DNA of 64,000 nucleotides from Acinetobacter sp. BY419 (GCF_019038395.1 NZ_JAGFXZ010000002.1:1-64000); one strand, 5' to 3'; counted from the stretch's first letter, positions 8,601-19,993 are shown. Numbers and translations: made by a program. Notes: generated by a model from the letters alone, not told the origin.

Positions 8601-10658
8601 ATGACTCAGATCAAAGATATATTAAAATTTCGCAAAAGTTATTTGGCGATGACAATCGGTTTAAGCCTGTTGCCTTCTGCGCATGCGATGCAGGAATTAT
8701 CAGATTCTTCTCTTTCTGACACCACGGGTGAAGGTGTTGCGCTTGTTTTAGACGATTTTAAAATGGTGTTTCAGGGTCCCAAGGACCTTTCTGCTGGTTC
8801 CAGTTATGCAAGAGGGATTGAAAATCCGGGACAAGCTGATACCGGTTTTATCCGGATTATTCCAACCGGGGAGAATTATGCTCAGTTGGGTGAGAGAGCT
8901 TATAATAAAGTCTATGATTTAGCATATACCAATGCGTATTTAGGCGCTCAAGCATCAACAGGTTACGCTACACTTTATAAAACCACCTATGATTCTATTT
9001 TTAACCCCAAATACAATGAGTTAGAAACCAGGTATACAAAGGATATTAAGGCGACAGAGGAAGCGAAACAACCTGAACTCCGTTCTCAACTTGCTCAAGC
9101 ATATTATGATTCGCCACTGATGCAACAGTATTATGATCAGCGTTATACTGATTATTATAATGGAACTGGTGTACTCACTGGAAATGATAAGTTGGAAAGA
9201 GATGGTACTACAGTGTACTCAGTGACGGCTGGAGATATTCTTAAAGCTCGTAGTTCTGCGGAAAAAAATAGGACAGAAATGGTCGAGTTGCTCTACGGTA
9301 ATCGGGGTGGCGAAACTATTCCTAATTCTAAATTCCTTAAAACAACGCAATTTGGTACGAGTGGAAGAACGAATGTTATCGACCCAACGGTGACTGCATA
9401 TATACAGTCACAGATCACTCAGAAAACAGATGCAGGTAAATTGCAGGCGAAAGTTGAAGCAGATGCACTTGCAGCACCTGAGGCAGAAAAGAAAAGATTA
9501 GAGCTATATCAGTTACTTGTTAAAGAAGCGACCAAAATTGCCGAGGAAGAAGCGGCTAAAGCAAGCGTAGTAAAATTAAGAACCAAAGCAGATGTGTTTA
9601 TTTATGGTCTGGCATTATCAAAAAGCGATGGTTCCTTAAGTACCCGATATAGTAATGAGGGTTTTAACTGGGGATCCGCCGATAATCCATGGTTATTTCG
9701 CGCAGGAACTGAAAATGTTAAACAGTTTAAGGATGTTGCCAAAGAAGTCGGCTATATCGCTCTAGAAGCTCCTCTTGCCAAGATTGCTCCAGATGAAAGT
9801 GATAATAATATTAAACTGGGGTTTTGGAGTGATATTTTTTCTCGTGAACTAAATTCATCGAATGTTGTCAATCCTATCACTGGAGCTCCAGTTTCTGGGT
9901 TAGATATAGATTATCGACTTAGGAATCAACTTGTTGCGAATGGCCTAAGTTTAAATGGCTCGCAAGTTCGTTTATTCCAAACCCTAGAATCTAATAATAA
10001 GGACTACAATCAAACTTTAGGTATGGCAAGTATTGTCCGCTTAAATACTAATGATAATCCTGAAAACTTAAGTAAAACAGATACTAATCTGGATTACAAA
10101 GGTATTCGTTTAAGTACTGCAGCGAAAACGAATGCACTTGATGGTGATGGGCCGACACCGGCCTTAAACGGGAGTGCTGCACCCGTATTTCATGATTCTG
10201 AAGGGTTATATTTATACAGCCCAAATATTAACTTGGTGCTCGGTAATATGTATCAACCTTTCGTTGTGGGCTCAGAGGGTAATAATATTATTTTAGAAGT
10301 GACGCGTATTCCCAATATTCCATCTATTTATAATGAAATCTATCAAAACTATGGCGCCGGGCTAGGAGGAGCTGAATTAAAAGGCTCTACCTGTAATGTC
10401 TATAGTTGTGGTACACCGATTAAAAATAATGCTACAGATACTACCGCCCTTTATCAAGGGCGTAATGCGACCCACAGCAGCATCTCTATAGGGACTACAG
10501 AGCGTATCTCAGGAACAAATTTGCTGCGCGCCAAGGATGGTGTCAATTCAACCGGAGTCGTATTTAAAAGTGTTGATGGCTCAAGTAAGAATTTTGGATC
10601 TGCTGTCATCGATGGCGTACTGATCCAGCATTTAAAAATTAAAACCACAGGTCTGTAA
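8601..10658 (+). CDS. exported protein, first of a four-gene paralogous array
   Basis: A 685-residue protein with a signal peptide ending LLPSAHA near residue 29, then the motif MQELSDSSLSDTTGEGVAL. All four genes of this array share that block right after the signal peptide, with the pattern L-x-(D/E/Q)-x-x-L-(S/T)-x-x-x-G-(Q/E). It resembles the N-terminal block I associate with DUF6160 and FilA-type proteins of Acinetobacter and Pseudomonas (from memory). The middle (about residues 150-320) is Glu/Lys/Ala-rich and likely helical. The C-terminal half is Asn/Gly/Thr-rich and likely beta. Cys-x4-Cys (CNVYSC) lies about 85 residues before the end. It has a good ribosome-binding site (AAGGAAAGAG) and probably starts an operon. 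Surface or pilus-linked function is possible but unproven. Confidence 0.8.
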   Translation: MTQIKDILKFRKSYLAMTIGLSLLPSAHAMQELSDSSLSDTTGEGVALVLDDFKMVFQGPKDLSAGSSYARGIENPGQADTGFIRIIPTGENYAQLGERAYNKVYDLAYTNAYLGAQASTGYATLYKTTYDSIFNPKYNELETRYTKDIKATEEAKQPELRSQLAQAYYDSPLMQQYYDQRYTDYYNGTGVLTGNDKLERDGTTVYSVTAGDILKARSSAEKNRTEMVELLYGNRGGETIPNSKFLKTTQFGTSGRTNVIDPTVTAYIQSQITQKTDAGKLQAKVEADALAAPEAEKKRLELYQLLVKEATKIAEEEAAKASVVKLRTKADVFIYGLALSKSDGSLSTRYSNEGFNWGSADNPWLFRAGTENVKQFKDVAKEVGYIALEAPLAKIAPDESDNNIKLGFWSDIFSRELNSSNVVNPITGAPVSGLDIDYRLRNQLVANGLSLNGSQVRLFQTLESNNKDYNQTLGMASIVRLNTNDNPENLSKTDTNLDYKGIRLSTAAKTNALDGDGPTPALNGSAAPVFHDSEGLYLYSPNINLVLGNMYQPFVVGSEGNNIILEVTRIPNIPSIYNEIYQNYGAGLGGAELKGSTCNVYSCGTPIKNNATDTTALYQGRNATHSSISIGTTERISGTNLLRAKDGVNSTGVVFKSVDGSSKNFGSAVIDGVLIQHLKIKTTGL

Positions 10659-10670
10659 GGGAGTATGCAA

Positions 10671-11393
10671 ATGTCTAAATTAGTGACCCTCTGTACATTG
10701 TTATGTGCTTCTATATTTAGTCATGCTGGGTTAGATGCGCTTAATCAGCAAGAGTTAACCGATACAGTCGGGCAGAGCGGGGCAGACCTGAGCTGGACGT
10801 TATCCTTAAACCATGTTTATGCCACAGATCTCACTAAAGATGCAATTTCTCGGCTTGATGGGAATGGTAATCCACTAGAAGTGTTTTATGTTTTAGATCC
10901 GGCAACTTGTGGGGCAACAAAACAATTTTGCCGCTTAGCAATAGCACCGAATAACCATGTCGATGCCAATGGAAATAAAAAGTGGTTAGTGTTTAAAGGC
11001 ATGCAAGGCACAATTCAGATCGATAAATTTTCAATTGATGGTACAACCATTATTAATCATCGTAATGAACCTCAAACAGCGATGAAAATTAGATTTTATG
11101 ATGATAAGCCTTTAAAGATCAGAAATCTGGGTTTCAACACAGTTTCGATTGAAACGGGTACAGGTGTGGGCGCCTTAGAAGGTTATGCCAATACAGGTGT
11201 TTATAGTACTTATACTGGGCGTACCTATAATGCTGACGGAACTTATACACCCTCGCCACAAGATGTCCCTTTGTTTGATAAAGGGACTGAAAAAGGCTTT
11301 ATGGGCTTGAATGTTCATGGAAATTTGCATATGTCAGGCAATTTGAAAATATTTGGTTATAACTGTACAGGTGGGGCACAAAGTCGTTGCTAG
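10671..11393 (+). CDS. exported protein, second of the array
   Basis: About 240 residues. AAGGGAG lies 7 bases before the ATG at 10671, which I prefer to the ATG at 10665, only one base from that site. The signal peptide ends ASIFSHA, then follows GLDALNQQELTDTVGQSGAD, the shared array motif. A Cys pair sits in the first half (CGATKQFC) and a second pair closes the protein (NCTGGAQSRC as the last ten residues). Periplasmic or extracellular disulfides are therefore likely. The body is rich in Gly, Thr and Asn with no membrane segment. Twelve bases separate it from the preceding stop. Function unknown. Confidence 0.8.
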   Translation: MSKLVTLCTLLCASIFSHAGLDALNQQELTDTVGQSGADLSWTLSLNHVYATDLTKDAISRLDGNGNPLEVFYVLDPATCGATKQFCRLAIAPNNHVDANGNKKWLVFKGMQGTIQIDKFSIDGTTIINHRNEPQTAMKIRFYDDKPLKIRNLGFNTVSIETGTGVGALEGYANTGVYSTYTGRTYNADGTYTPSPQDVPLFDKGTEKGFMGLNVHGNLHMSGNLKIFGYNCTGGAQSRC

Positions 11394-11426
11394 TCATAAC
11401 GTTAAGTACGGCATAAGGATATAAAA

Positions 11427-13676
11427 ATGAAAAAAACAATAACGAGATTGACGCTGCTGTCTGTATGTATGTGCCTCATCCAACAAGGTTATGCACTTGA
11501 AGCCATTGATGAACACGACTTAAGTGAGGTCATGGGCCAAGATGGTATTGTTATTACGCATGAAATGTCTCGTACAACGATTCAGCAAGCCAATTGGTAT
11601 GACCCAAATCCAGATCAGAATACTAAGATGGGTCTCGGCCTCCATAATATGAAAATTGATGGTATCGATGGGAAGTCGATTATTAGTAAGCTGGAACTTG
11701 ATGTCGGTGCGACCGCCCAAGGGGCCGGGCTTCGGATTGCTGCCAGTGTCGATCCATTTAAATCTACTGCAGACTTAAACTTGGTTAAAAAAGAATGTGT
11801 TGGCACTACGTGTGTAGAAGCGAATCAAAGTTTGGGTTCCCTAGGTATTAGCACCTCCACCCCACTTAGCGTTTTATTGCAAACCAGTGCCGGCTTATTT
11901 AATAAGGATGCAGTTGCGAGTATCGACTTTCAGCTAAAAAATGCCACCATTAGCCATAAGTTGGGCGAAAACAGCCTGATTTTAAATGATTTTAACTTTA
12001 ATTTTGCCGGTCAGGGCTATCTGTATATTGACCCGGATGAAGGCGTGGTGCTCACTACAAGAAATGGCAATCAAGATCATTATGTAGATTTAAAGCGTAC
12101 TGAAGATACAACAGATATCGCAGCTGGCCGGGTTAATCCGACCAATCCTGGTGTCAATATTGACTTGCGCTATAACACACCGAATAACGAACGTAAAAAT
12201 ATTATGCGTTTAGGTGCTTCAGGTGCAGTTACCAATGCAAAAATTTCTATGAATGCTGATCAAACCCAGATTGGTAAATTTGATGTCAGTAATAAAGTAA
12301 ATGGTGTAGTAGAACGTCAGGACAAAACTGCGGCAGGATATGAAAACTTGGTGGGAGAGGGTGGTTTGCATCTGGGACTATCTGCAGACTTTACCGCCGC
12401 TGATGATGCCGCTCGCCTCCCAAGTATGGCACCTACTACGCTTGAAATTGGTCATACTGGAAAAGGGAGTCATGCCGTCCAATTTTCAAATATTAGACCA
12501 TTGACTACACGTAATGTCGATGACGCCTTGCATGGTAAGAATGCCTATATTGACTTCGGTGATATTTATATCAATACCATTACTGCTAAAAGTCTTGATT
12601 TTATCATTAATGAAAATATGCGAAAGACCTTAGGTGGGAGTGATGTGCTTAAACAGACGCTCAGTACTTCAGCGGCTGGGGATGACTTTGCACTTATTGC
12701 TATACGAGGCATGGACTTTCAGGCCATTGCTGCGAAGGCACGGTTTATTTCAGATAATTCGCTCAACGAGCTGGGTGGGGATGGGGGCTCATGGGGGATT
12801 GGTATTCCTATCTATAATTTAAATGCCAATGTTGCGTTATCTGGGACGACCTATGGACTAGACAATAAACAGGCAATTGCCTATAACATTATGGCATCGA
12901 CTGAAGGTTATGGGGTTGATGAAAAAACCGGTTTGCCAAGTACAACTTCCATTATCTTGATTGATGGTCAGAAGGGGGTACATGACGAGGCAGTAAATTA
13001 TTACGCCGGCTTTAGAAATATCGATGCTTTGATCAAGTCGGAAGGGATTATTGGCTATGAAGATGACGGTATTTATGTTCGTGCCGATAAGTTGCTGGTT
13101 GCTGCAAAAGCAGAACTTGCAATTGGTCAGTTGCCCGGATCTAAATATAACTGTACCAGTGCATCGGTCACTAAATGCGGGGCCTATGTGCCTCACGATA
13201 ATTTTTCCAAACGTGACGATGTTCTGACTAATATCGCTTTTAAACTTGATGGAAATGGTGAGCTGCTGATTATTCCTGGGGTAGATCCAACCGCCAGTTC
13301 TCCAGATACCAACTTCTTGTCACTTGATGCAAACTTTAAATTTAGGCCACTCACATCAGAAGAAAGTGCAGATAAAGATAATTTAGGTAGCTATTTCAGT
13401 ATTGCCAATGAAGATATTGATTCAACCGGGGCATTAAAGGTTTCTTCGATTAACTTTAACCGGATGGAAGGTCATTTGGGCGTTAAAGGAAAAGTTCGTG
13501 TCAGTGCCGATACAGTGACTTTGGATAATCAAGTCAAACTCAATTACGAAAATAATATTGCGACACCATTTAAAACCAATTTTGCCATGGCGACCAATGG
13601 CAATATGCAAAATATGGCAAGTATTGCACTGACTGGTGGAACTATTCGTAGCACGATGGGTATTACGCCACGCTAA
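11427..13676 (+). CDS. exported protein, third of the array
   Basis: A 749-residue protein, the largest of the four. The signal peptide ends QQGYA near residue 23, followed by LEAIDEHDLSEVMGQDGIVI, the clearest copy of the shared motif. The rest alternates polar and hydrophobic residues in short stretches, typical of extended beta structure. Cys pairs are CVGTTC in the first quarter and CTSASVTKC late in the protein. Its ribosome-binding site and leader (AAGGATATAAAAATG) closely resemble those of the fourth gene, as expected for duplicated genes. No catalytic motif is visible. Function unknown, but surface exposure is a reasonable guess. Confidence 0.8.
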   Translation: MKKTITRLTLLSVCMCLIQQGYALEAIDEHDLSEVMGQDGIVITHEMSRTTIQQANWYDPNPDQNTKMGLGLHNMKIDGIDGKSIISKLELDVGATAQGAGLRIAASVDPFKSTADLNLVKKECVGTTCVEANQSLGSLGISTSTPLSVLLQTSAGLFNKDAVASIDFQLKNATISHKLGENSLILNDFNFNFAGQGYLYIDPDEGVVLTTRNGNQDHYVDLKRTEDTTDIAAGRVNPTNPGVNIDLRYNTPNNERKNIMRLGASGAVTNAKISMNADQTQIGKFDVSNKVNGVVERQDKTAAGYENLVGEGGLHLGLSADFTAADDAARLPSMAPTTLEIGHTGKGSHAVQFSNIRPLTTRNVDDALHGKNAYIDFGDIYINTITAKSLDFIINENMRKTLGGSDVLKQTLSTSAAGDDFALIAIRGMDFQAIAAKARFISDNSLNELGGDGGSWGIGIPIYNLNANVALSGTTYGLDNKQAIAYNIMASTEGYGVDEKTGLPSTTSIILIDGQKGVHDEAVNYYAGFRNIDALIKSEGIIGYEDDGIYVRADKLLVAAKAELAIGQLPGSKYNCTSASVTKCGAYVPHDNFSKRDDVLTNIAFKLDGNGELLIIPGVDPTASSPDTNFLSLDANFKFRPLTSEESADKDNLGSYFSIANEDIDSTGALKVSSINFNRMEGHLGVKGKVRVSADTVTLDNQVKLNYENNIATPFKTNFAMATNGNMQNMASIALTGGTIRSTMGITPR

Positions 13677-13697
13677 TAAGAATATAAGGACATTAAA

Positions 13698-14993
13698 ATG
13701 AAAAAAATACTTTTGAATAGTCTGGTTGTGGCAATGTCTGCGATTACACAACAAAGTTTTGCAATGACCATCTTAAATGATGAGGAATTGTCTACTGTGG
13801 ATGGTCAGGCACTTCTTTCGATGGAAGTACAGAAAGGTTATAACCAGGCAGATAATCTTGGTACTAACTATGATCAGTCTAATATTTCATTTTATAAATT
13901 AGGTTTAGAAGCCGAGATGGAGATCAATACCAATATTAAAAAGCTACAACTCGGTTGTGGAGGCATTAATGGTGCGACAGGCTGTGATATTGATATTGAT
14001 CATATTGCCCTAAGTGGGCTGCCTGCGAATTCGAACTATACATCCGATGATCGTGCAGGCAGTTCGGCATTCATCACCAATCCATTTCTTCAATTTGCAA
14101 TTAAAAATCCAAATCAGGCCTCTACGCGAGAAGTCTTGGGCTTTCGTCTAAGTGCTGAAAAAATTCAGGGTCTTATGACTTTAGGTACTGAAAATAGCAA
14201 TACACCCAATGGTATTAACAGTTTTAGTGGTTATATGAAGACTAAGGCATCCTCAGGGGTTGCAAACACAGCTTCTCGTATTATGGATTATGCAGCTACA
14301 GGTCAAATGATTGAGGGGACGGTGCGAGGAAAAATAGGTACTTTAACACTACCTCTAGATTTACATTATAAATCAGATGATTATTCCTTTACTTTGCAGG
14401 AATCAAATGCACCATTCACTATTCCTGCCACCATTGTTTCAGGAACACGTATGAAGGAGGTGGTGTTAAAAGGAACGGGTACAGTAGATCGGATCGATTT
14501 TAATGGGCCATTAGAAGCACAGCTTTTAGGTGGTTTATTAAACTTGAACAAAGATGTTACCGGTTATTTGACGGGGCTGAAAACTGATATTACGGTAAAT
14601 CAAAACCTTGGTCTAATTCACGCCTTGTATTTGAATAACCCTGCATCATTATCATTGCAATCACAAAAGATTTTATGGCCAGGTGCAGCTGTGGGAGCTA
14701 ACCAAGGGTGGTGGCTGGCAATGGAGGATGAGGTGGATTTAGGCAGTATTTCTCCAACGGATAAAGTGCAAATTACCGATGCTGTATTAAAACAAACCAT
14801 CGCCGGGATTAATTATGACTTAACAAATAACATCCGTAGTTGTGGTGGTATTATCAGTGGGTGTATTGCAGGCGGTTCTCTGGACGTAAGTGAAATTAAA
14901 AACCCCACCTTGATTGATTTTCCATTGAATAATTTAAAACTGGCAGGCCAGAACTTTAAACCTAACTGCTTCGGCGGACATAAATTCTGTTAA
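13698..14993 (+). CDS. exported protein, fourth of the array
   Basis: A 431-residue protein with a signal peptide ending TQQSFA near residue 23, then MTILNDEELSTVDGQALLSM, a diverged copy of the shared motif. Cys pairs occur as CGGINGATGC, as CGGIISGC late in the protein, and as NCFGGHKFC forming the very C-terminus, much like the second gene. The body has many short beta-type repeats around LKNPTLIDF-like segments. AAGGACATTAAAATG gives a clear start 21 bases after the third gene. A bidirectional terminator lies 17 bases past the stop, closing the unit. Function unknown. Confidence 0.8.
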   Translation: MKKILLNSLVVAMSAITQQSFAMTILNDEELSTVDGQALLSMEVQKGYNQADNLGTNYDQSNISFYKLGLEAEMEINTNIKKLQLGCGGINGATGCDIDIDHIALSGLPANSNYTSDDRAGSSAFITNPFLQFAIKNPNQASTREVLGFRLSAEKIQGLMTLGTENSNTPNGINSFSGYMKTKASSGVANTASRIMDYAATGQMIEGTVRGKIGTLTLPLDLHYKSDDYSFTLQESNAPFTIPATIVSGTRMKEVVLKGTGTVDRIDFNGPLEAQLLGGLLNLNKDVTGYLTGLKTDITVNQNLGLIHALYLNNPASLSLQSQKILWPGAAVGANQGWWLAMEDEVDLGSISPTDKVQITDAVLKQTIAGINYDLTNNIRSCGGIISGCIAGGSLDVSEIKNPTLIDFPLNNLKLAGQNFKPNCFGGHKFC

Positions 14994-15009
14994 GTTAAAA
15001 GAATAAAAA

Positions 15010-15034
15010 ATCCCGCATCTGGCGGGATCTTTTA
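15010..15034. terminator. terminator between array and proS
   Basis: The stem ATCCCGC / GCGGGAT with loop ATCTG, with A-rich and T-rich flanks, serves both the plus-strand array and the minus-strand proS. Confidence 0.85.
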
Positions 15035-15047
15035 TTCTTAAACAGAA

Positions 15048-16766
15048 TTATTTTGCAATTTTAGCCAATAACTCTTCTTTAGACAGATTTACTGATTCTG
15101 CATCACGGCGGCCTTTATATTCAAAGGTACCTGCATCCAGACCTTTTTCACCAATCACGATACGGTGAGGAATACCTGTAAGTTCAAGGTCAGAGAATTT
15201 AACACCTGGACGTTCGTTACGGTCATCAAGTAACACGTCAAAACCTGCAGCTTGTAATTCAGCATAAAGAGCTTCAGCAGCTTCTAATGTGCGTGGTGAT
15301 TTATGGGCATTCATCGGCACAATGGCAACTTCAAACGGTGCAATCGCTACTGGCCAAATAATACCTTTTTCATCGAAGTTTTGCTCGATTGCAGAGGCAA
15401 CCACACGCGTCACCCCAATACCATAACAACCCATCGTTACAGTAAACGGTTTACCATCTTCACCCAAGACTTTACAGCCCAAAGCTTCAGAGTATTTCTG
15501 ACCTAATTGGAAGATATGACCGACTTCGATACCACGTTTGATTTGAAGGGTACCTTTACCATCTGGAGACGGATCACCTTCAACTACATTACGTAGGTCA
15601 TACACTTCAGAATACTTCGCATCACGCTCCCAGTTTACACCTGTCGCGTGCTTGTCAGCTTCATTAGCACCCGCCACAAAGTCAGAAAGAACAGAAGCTG
15701 CACGGTCAACAATAACAGTTACGCCTTTTTCCATGAGACCTTGAGGACCGACAAAACCAGCAGTTAAGCCCAGAGCTTGCAGCTGTTCTTCAGTAGCAAA
15801 TGTTAAAGGTGCAGCAATGAGAGGATGTTTTTCAGCTTTAATTTCATTCAGCTCATGATCACCGCGCAGGAATAAAGCAACGACAGGTGCCGCTTGATCT
15901 TCTTCCGTTACCACACCTTGCACCAATAATGCTTTTACTGAATGGGCAGGATCAGTTCCTAAGAAAGCAGATACATCAGCAATGGTTTTTTGGTTTGGTG
16001 TTTCTACCAGTTTAAGTTCTTGGGTTGGTGCCGCACGTTCACCGACAAGTACTGCTTCTGCCATTTCAATATTGGCTGCATAGTCAGATTCAGTCGAGAA
16101 CGCGATATCATCTTCACCGCTTGAAGCCAGTACGTGGAATTCATGTGAACCTGAACCACCAATTGAACCGGTGTCTGCCTGTACTGGGCGGAAATCCAAA
16201 CCAAGACGAGTAAAGATTTTGCAGTAGGCTGCATACATATCGTCGTAGGTTTGTTGCAGTGATTCCTGGTTAGCATGGAAAGAGTATGCATCTTTCATAA
16301 TGAATTCACGTGAACGCATCACACCAAAACGTGGACGGATTTCGTCACGGAATTTAGTTTGTACCTGATAGAAGTTGGCAGGCAATTGTTTGTAGCTTTT
16401 TAATTCGTTACGTGCAAGATCAGTAATGACTTCTTCATGCGTTGGGCCCAAAACAAATGGGTTGCCATGGCGGTCATTGAAGCGTAAAAGTTCAGGACCA
16501 TATTGTACATAACGACCTGATTCTTCCCACAAAGATGCTGGTTGAGTCACCGGCATATAGACTTGTAGCGAACCTACTTTATCCATTTCTTCGCGAACGA
16601 TCGCTTCAACTTTATTTAATACGCGAACGCCCATCGGCAACCAGGTGTATAGTCCTGAAGCCAACTTACGAATCATACCGGCACGAAGCATGAGCTGATG
16701 GGAAATAACCTCAGCATCGTTCGGGGTTTCTCTTAACGTTGCAAATAAAAAGCGACTCGCGCGCAT
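15048..16766 (-). CDS. proS: prolyl-tRNA synthetase
   Basis: Charges tRNA-Pro in the cytoplasm. It is a class II synthetase of 572 residues, the length of the bacterial ProS type that carries a YbaK-like editing insertion clearing mischarged alanine. The start is typical ([20 protein letters not shown]). The class II motif 2 region is [21 protein letters not shown]. The editing insert runs from about residue 225 to 405. The motif 3 block is [20 protein letters not shown], and an anticodon-binding domain closes the protein. It is transcribed alone. Confidence 0.98.
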   Translation of the reverse strand: MRASRFLFATLRETPNDAEVISHQLMLRAGMIRKLASGLYTWLPMGVRVLNKVEAIVREEMDKVGSLQVYMPVTQPASLWEESGRYVQYGPELLRFNDRHGNPFVLGPTHEEVITDLARNELKSYKQLPANFYQVQTKFRDEIRPRFGVMRSREFIMKDAYSFHANQESLQQTYDDMYAAYCKIFTRLGLDFRPVQADTGSIGGSGSHEFHVLASSGEDDIAFSTESDYAANIEMAEAVLVGERAAPTQELKLVETPNQKTIADVSAFLGTDPAHSVKALLVQGVVTEEDQAAPVVALFLRGDHELNEIKAEKHPLIAAPLTFATEEQLQALGLTAGFVGPQGLMEKGVTVIVDRAASVLSDFVAGANEADKHATGVNWERDAKYSEVYDLRNVVEGDPSPDGKGTLQIKRGIEVGHIFQLGQKYSEALGCKVLGEDGKPFTVTMGCYGIGVTRVVASAIEQNFDEKGIIWPVAIAPFEVAIVPMNAHKSPRTLEAAEALYAELQAAGFDVLLDDRNERPGVKFSDLELTGIPHRIVIGEKGLDAGTFEYKGRRDAESVNLSKEELLAKIAK

Positions 16767-16810
16767 GGAAACTGTCCTAAAAAATTAAGCGTTAAAGCAG
16801 GGATTATACA

Positions 16811-16849
16811 ATAAAAAATGAGGTGAGCATTTGGGAATGTCACCTCATT
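16811..16849 (-). terminator. terminator of the RND operon
   Basis: A 10-bp stem AATGAGGTGA / TCACCTCATT lies between proS and the RND gene. Read on the minus strand it is followed by six T, so it ends transcripts of the pump operon. Confidence 0.85.
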
Positions 16850-16862
16850 GTCTTGCATTAAA

Positions 16863-19800
16863 TTATGCCATGATTTTACGTGCCTGACGCAGCATAAAAT
16901 TCTTAAAGTCATCCAGGTAGGTAAAGATGACTGGCACGACCACCAAGGTCAGCAGGGTAGAGGTAATCACGCCACCAATCACCGCATGCGCCATCGGTGC
17001 ACTTTGTTCGCCACCTTCCCCCAGCCCTAAGGACAAGGGCACCATGCCCATGACCATAGCGCTGGTGGTCATCAGAATGGGACGCAAACGGGTTTTGCCT
17101 GCTGCAATAATTGCATCATAACGTTCTTCCCCACGATCCATGGCTTTCTTGATAAAGTCGATGAGCAGAATGGCATTCTTGGTCACCAGTCCCATCAGCA
17201 TGATAATCCCGATAATCGAGAACAGGTTCATGGTCGAGTTAAACAGGAACAAGGCCAGAAACACGCCAATCAGTGACAAGGGTAATGAAGCCATAATGGC
17301 CGCAGGATGAATAAAGCTGTTGAACTGCGAACCGAGCACAATATAGATAAATACAATCGACAAGGTAATGGCGGTCAAGGCATAACCTGCGGATTCTGCC
17401 ATATCGGCATTCGCACCTTGAGTATCAAAGCTATAGCCTGGTGGCATATCAAATTCAGCTTGTAGTCGGCTGATATCAGCACCGATGTCACCTGCAGGCC
17501 GTCCTGAAGTATTCGCCTCGACCAGAACCTCGCGCGCCAGATCACGTCGGTTAATTTGCGAAGCGCCGAGTTTTTCTTCAAATTTGGCAACGCTTGAAAG
17601 CGGAACCAGAATCGGCTGGTTATTGGCACCGGTTTTATTCGAGGTGATATACATATTCTGCAAATCGCTTGGCAAGCTGCGCTGGTCTTCTGTCAAGCGC
17701 AGATTTACGTCATAGGTTTCACCTTTTTCATCCTGCCAGGTGGTGACATCATCGCCGGCAATCAGCGGGCGAACCACATTGGCAATTTGGTTGACCGACA
17801 AGCCTAAATCACTGGCCAGGACTCGATTAATCTGTACGCCGAGTGTCGGCTTGGGTTCTTTTAATGAAGTTTCAAGATCGACAATGCCATTAATCTTCGC
17901 CATCTCCGTCATAAAACGATCAGAAATTTTTTGCAGTTCATCCAGATCTGGTCCTTTAATTGAAATCATAATCGGCTTCTGACCACCTGAAACGGTTTCA
18001 TCGGCGGAGGCAACCGAAGTGATGCTGATTCCGGCCACCGACTGCAGACGCTGGCGGAATTCATTATTCAGGTCATCCAGAGTCTTTTCACGTTCGGTAC
18101 GTGGGGTCACGGTCACCCTTAAACTGACATGGTTTTTACCGCGGTCAGTTGCACCATTAATCACCCCATAGGTTGCTTTGACATCCGGATGCTGACGAAT
18201 AATCTGATCAACCTGCTGTAGTTTGGCCTGTGAATATTCAAGGGATGAATCGACTGGTGTTTCAAACTTGATCCGGACTTCGCCTTTATCGGGAACTGGT
18301 ACAAATTCGGTGCCAATCAGTTTGGACAAAGCCAAAGCGCCAAATAATGAAGCCACCGCAATCATTAAGGTAATAAATCTGAATCGCAATGCCAGTTTTA
18401 GTAATTTTTCATAGACATGGCTCAAGTTATCCAGTTTGCCGGAGATCCAGCTAAAGAAACGTTTAACCCGGCCTGGTTTTTTGTTTGGATCTTTTTTCTT
18501 TTCTGCCCAGTGTGCAGAGAGCATCGGGTCCAAAGTAAAGCTGACAAACATCGAGATCAGAACGGCTATACTCACCGTGACCCCAAACTGGTAGAAGAAA
18601 CGGCCAATAATTCCGCCCATAAAAGCCACAGGCAGGAATACGGCGACAATGGTCAGCGTGGTGGCCAGTACGGCTAATCCAATTTCTTTGGTGCCATCGA
18701 GCGCTGCAGTCACATGATCTTTGCCCATATCGGCATGCCGGACAATATTCTCACGAACGACAATCGCATCATCGATCAACAAGCCAATACTCAAGGACAG
18801 CGCCAGCAAGGTCATCATATTGATGCTAAAGCCAAAAGCCCAGATAAAGGTCAAAGTCCCCAAAAGTGCGATCGGCAGGGTTAAACCGGTAATTACGGTT
18901 GAGCGGAAAGAACCCAGGAATAACAAAACAATCAGCACTGCAAGTACCGCACCTTCAATAATGGTACGGGCTACATCGCCAATGGTACCGCGGATACTTT
19001 TGGAGGAGTCTACGACCACTTGCAAAGTGGTGCCTGGAGGGAGCTGTGCCTCAATCGTTTCTAAAGCTTTGTAAGTCTTGTCGACCACTTCAATCACATT
19101 AGAATCCGAACTGCGCAGGATATCAATCGCCACTGCGGTTTTTCCATTCAGAAAAGCGGCAGATTCCAGCTCCGCCTGACTGTCTTGAATATCAGCCACT
19201 TGTCTGAGAAAAATCGGTACACCATTTTTATTGGCAATCACCAGATCGCCAAAGGCGAGGGGATGCAACACTTTGGAATTGATTTCAATCACCAGTTCCG
19301 AATTGCCGGATTTTAATGTACCCCCCGGGACTTCAATATTTTCAGCCTTTAAGGTGTTAATCACACTATCTACGCCGATACCCAAAGCTTGCAGTTTTTG
19401 TGGTTGCACCTGAATCCGGATCTGGCGCTGCGCATCGCCTAGCAAATTGACCGTTCCTACCCCGGGGACAGTGCGAAGTTGTGGCACAATCCGCTGATCC
19501 AGATAGGAACTAAGCGTTTTCACGTCCATATTGTCAGATTCAAAGACGATCGACATCACCGCATTCGCCGTCGGGTCATAACGTTCGACAATTGGCTCCT
19601 GAATTTCGTCACGAAATTTAGCAGTCACAGGAGCGATTTTATCCCGTACATCCTGAGCTGCCGTGGTCGAGCTAACATCCAGATTAAATTCAGCGGTGAT
19701 GATTGACAGACCTTCACTGGACTGGGAAATGACCTGTTTCAAACCGGAAATGGTATTGATCTGATCTTCAAGTTTTTTGGTAATTTCCGATTCTACCGTT

Positions 19801-19970
19801 TCCGGAGAAGCGCCCGGATAATTGGTATAGATCACTACAAAAGGGAAATCGACATCAGGGAATTCTTCAACGCCCATCCGCTGCCAAGAAGCCAGCCCCA
19901 GCACCATCAAACAGAACATCATCATGATGGTGAAAACCGGATACTTCACACTAATTCGGGTAAACCACAT
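16863..19970 (-). CDS. RND efflux pump inner-membrane permease (HAE1 type)
   Basis: A proton-driven trimeric pump subunit, 1035 residues, the usual AcrB-family length. The N-terminal membrane helix is followed by the porter sequence [20 protein letters not shown]. The central membrane block includes [17 protein letters not shown], whose paired Asp residues are the proton relay in this family. A second large periplasmic half starts after [12 protein letters not shown], and the protein ends with helices and [14 protein letters not shown]. The HAE1 type usually expels drugs, dyes or detergents. The substrate cannot be read here. It lies 23 bases after its membrane-fusion partner. No outer-membrane channel gene is adjacent, so a TolC-like protein elsewhere is needed. 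It is not clearly AdeB or AdeJ. Confidence 0.93.
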   Translation of the reverse strand: MWFTRISVKYPVFTIMMMFCLMVLGLASWQRMGVEEFPDVDFPFVVIYTNYPGASPETVESEITKKLEDQINTISGLKQVISQSSEGLSIITAEFNLDVSSTTAAQDVRDKIAPVTAKFRDEIQEPIVERYDPTANAVMSIVFESDNMDVKTLSSYLDQRIVPQLRTVPGVGTVNLLGDAQRQIRIQVQPQKLQALGIGVDSVINTLKAENIEVPGGTLKSGNSELVIEINSKVLHPLAFGDLVIANKNGVPIFLRQVADIQDSQAELESAAFLNGKTAVAIDILRSSDSNVIEVVDKTYKALETIEAQLPPGTTLQVVVDSSKSIRGTIGDVARTIIEGAVLAVLIVLLFLGSFRSTVITGLTLPIALLGTLTFIWAFGFSINMMTLLALSLSIGLLIDDAIVVRENIVRHADMGKDHVTAALDGTKEIGLAVLATTLTIVAVFLPVAFMGGIIGRFFYQFGVTVSIAVLISMFVSFTLDPMLSAHWAEKKKDPNKKPGRVKRFFSWISGKLDNLSHVYEKLLKLALRFRFITLMIAVASLFGALALSKLIGTEFVPVPDKGEVRIKFETPVDSSLEYSQAKLQQVDQIIRQHPDVKATYGVINGATDRGKNHVSLRVTVTPRTEREKTLDDLNNEFRQRLQSVAGISITSVASADETVSGGQKPIMISIKGPDLDELQKISDRFMTEMAKINGIVDLETSLKEPKPTLGVQINRVLASDLGLSVNQIANVVRPLIAGDDVTTWQDEKGETYDVNLRLTEDQRSLPSDLQNMYITSNKTGANNQPILVPLSSVAKFEEKLGASQINRRDLAREVLVEANTSGRPAGDIGADISRLQAEFDMPPGYSFDTQGANADMAESAGYALTAITLSIVFIYIVLGSQFNSFIHPAAIMASLPLSLIGVFLALFLFNSTMNLFSIIGIIMLMGLVTKNAILLIDFIKKAMDRGEERYDAIIAAGKTRLRPILMTTSAMVMGMVPLSLGLGEGGEQSAPMAHAVIGGVITSTLLTLVVVPVIFTYLDDFKNFMLRQARKIMA

Positions 19971-19993
19971 ATCAATATCCTGTGTGAATGGCT

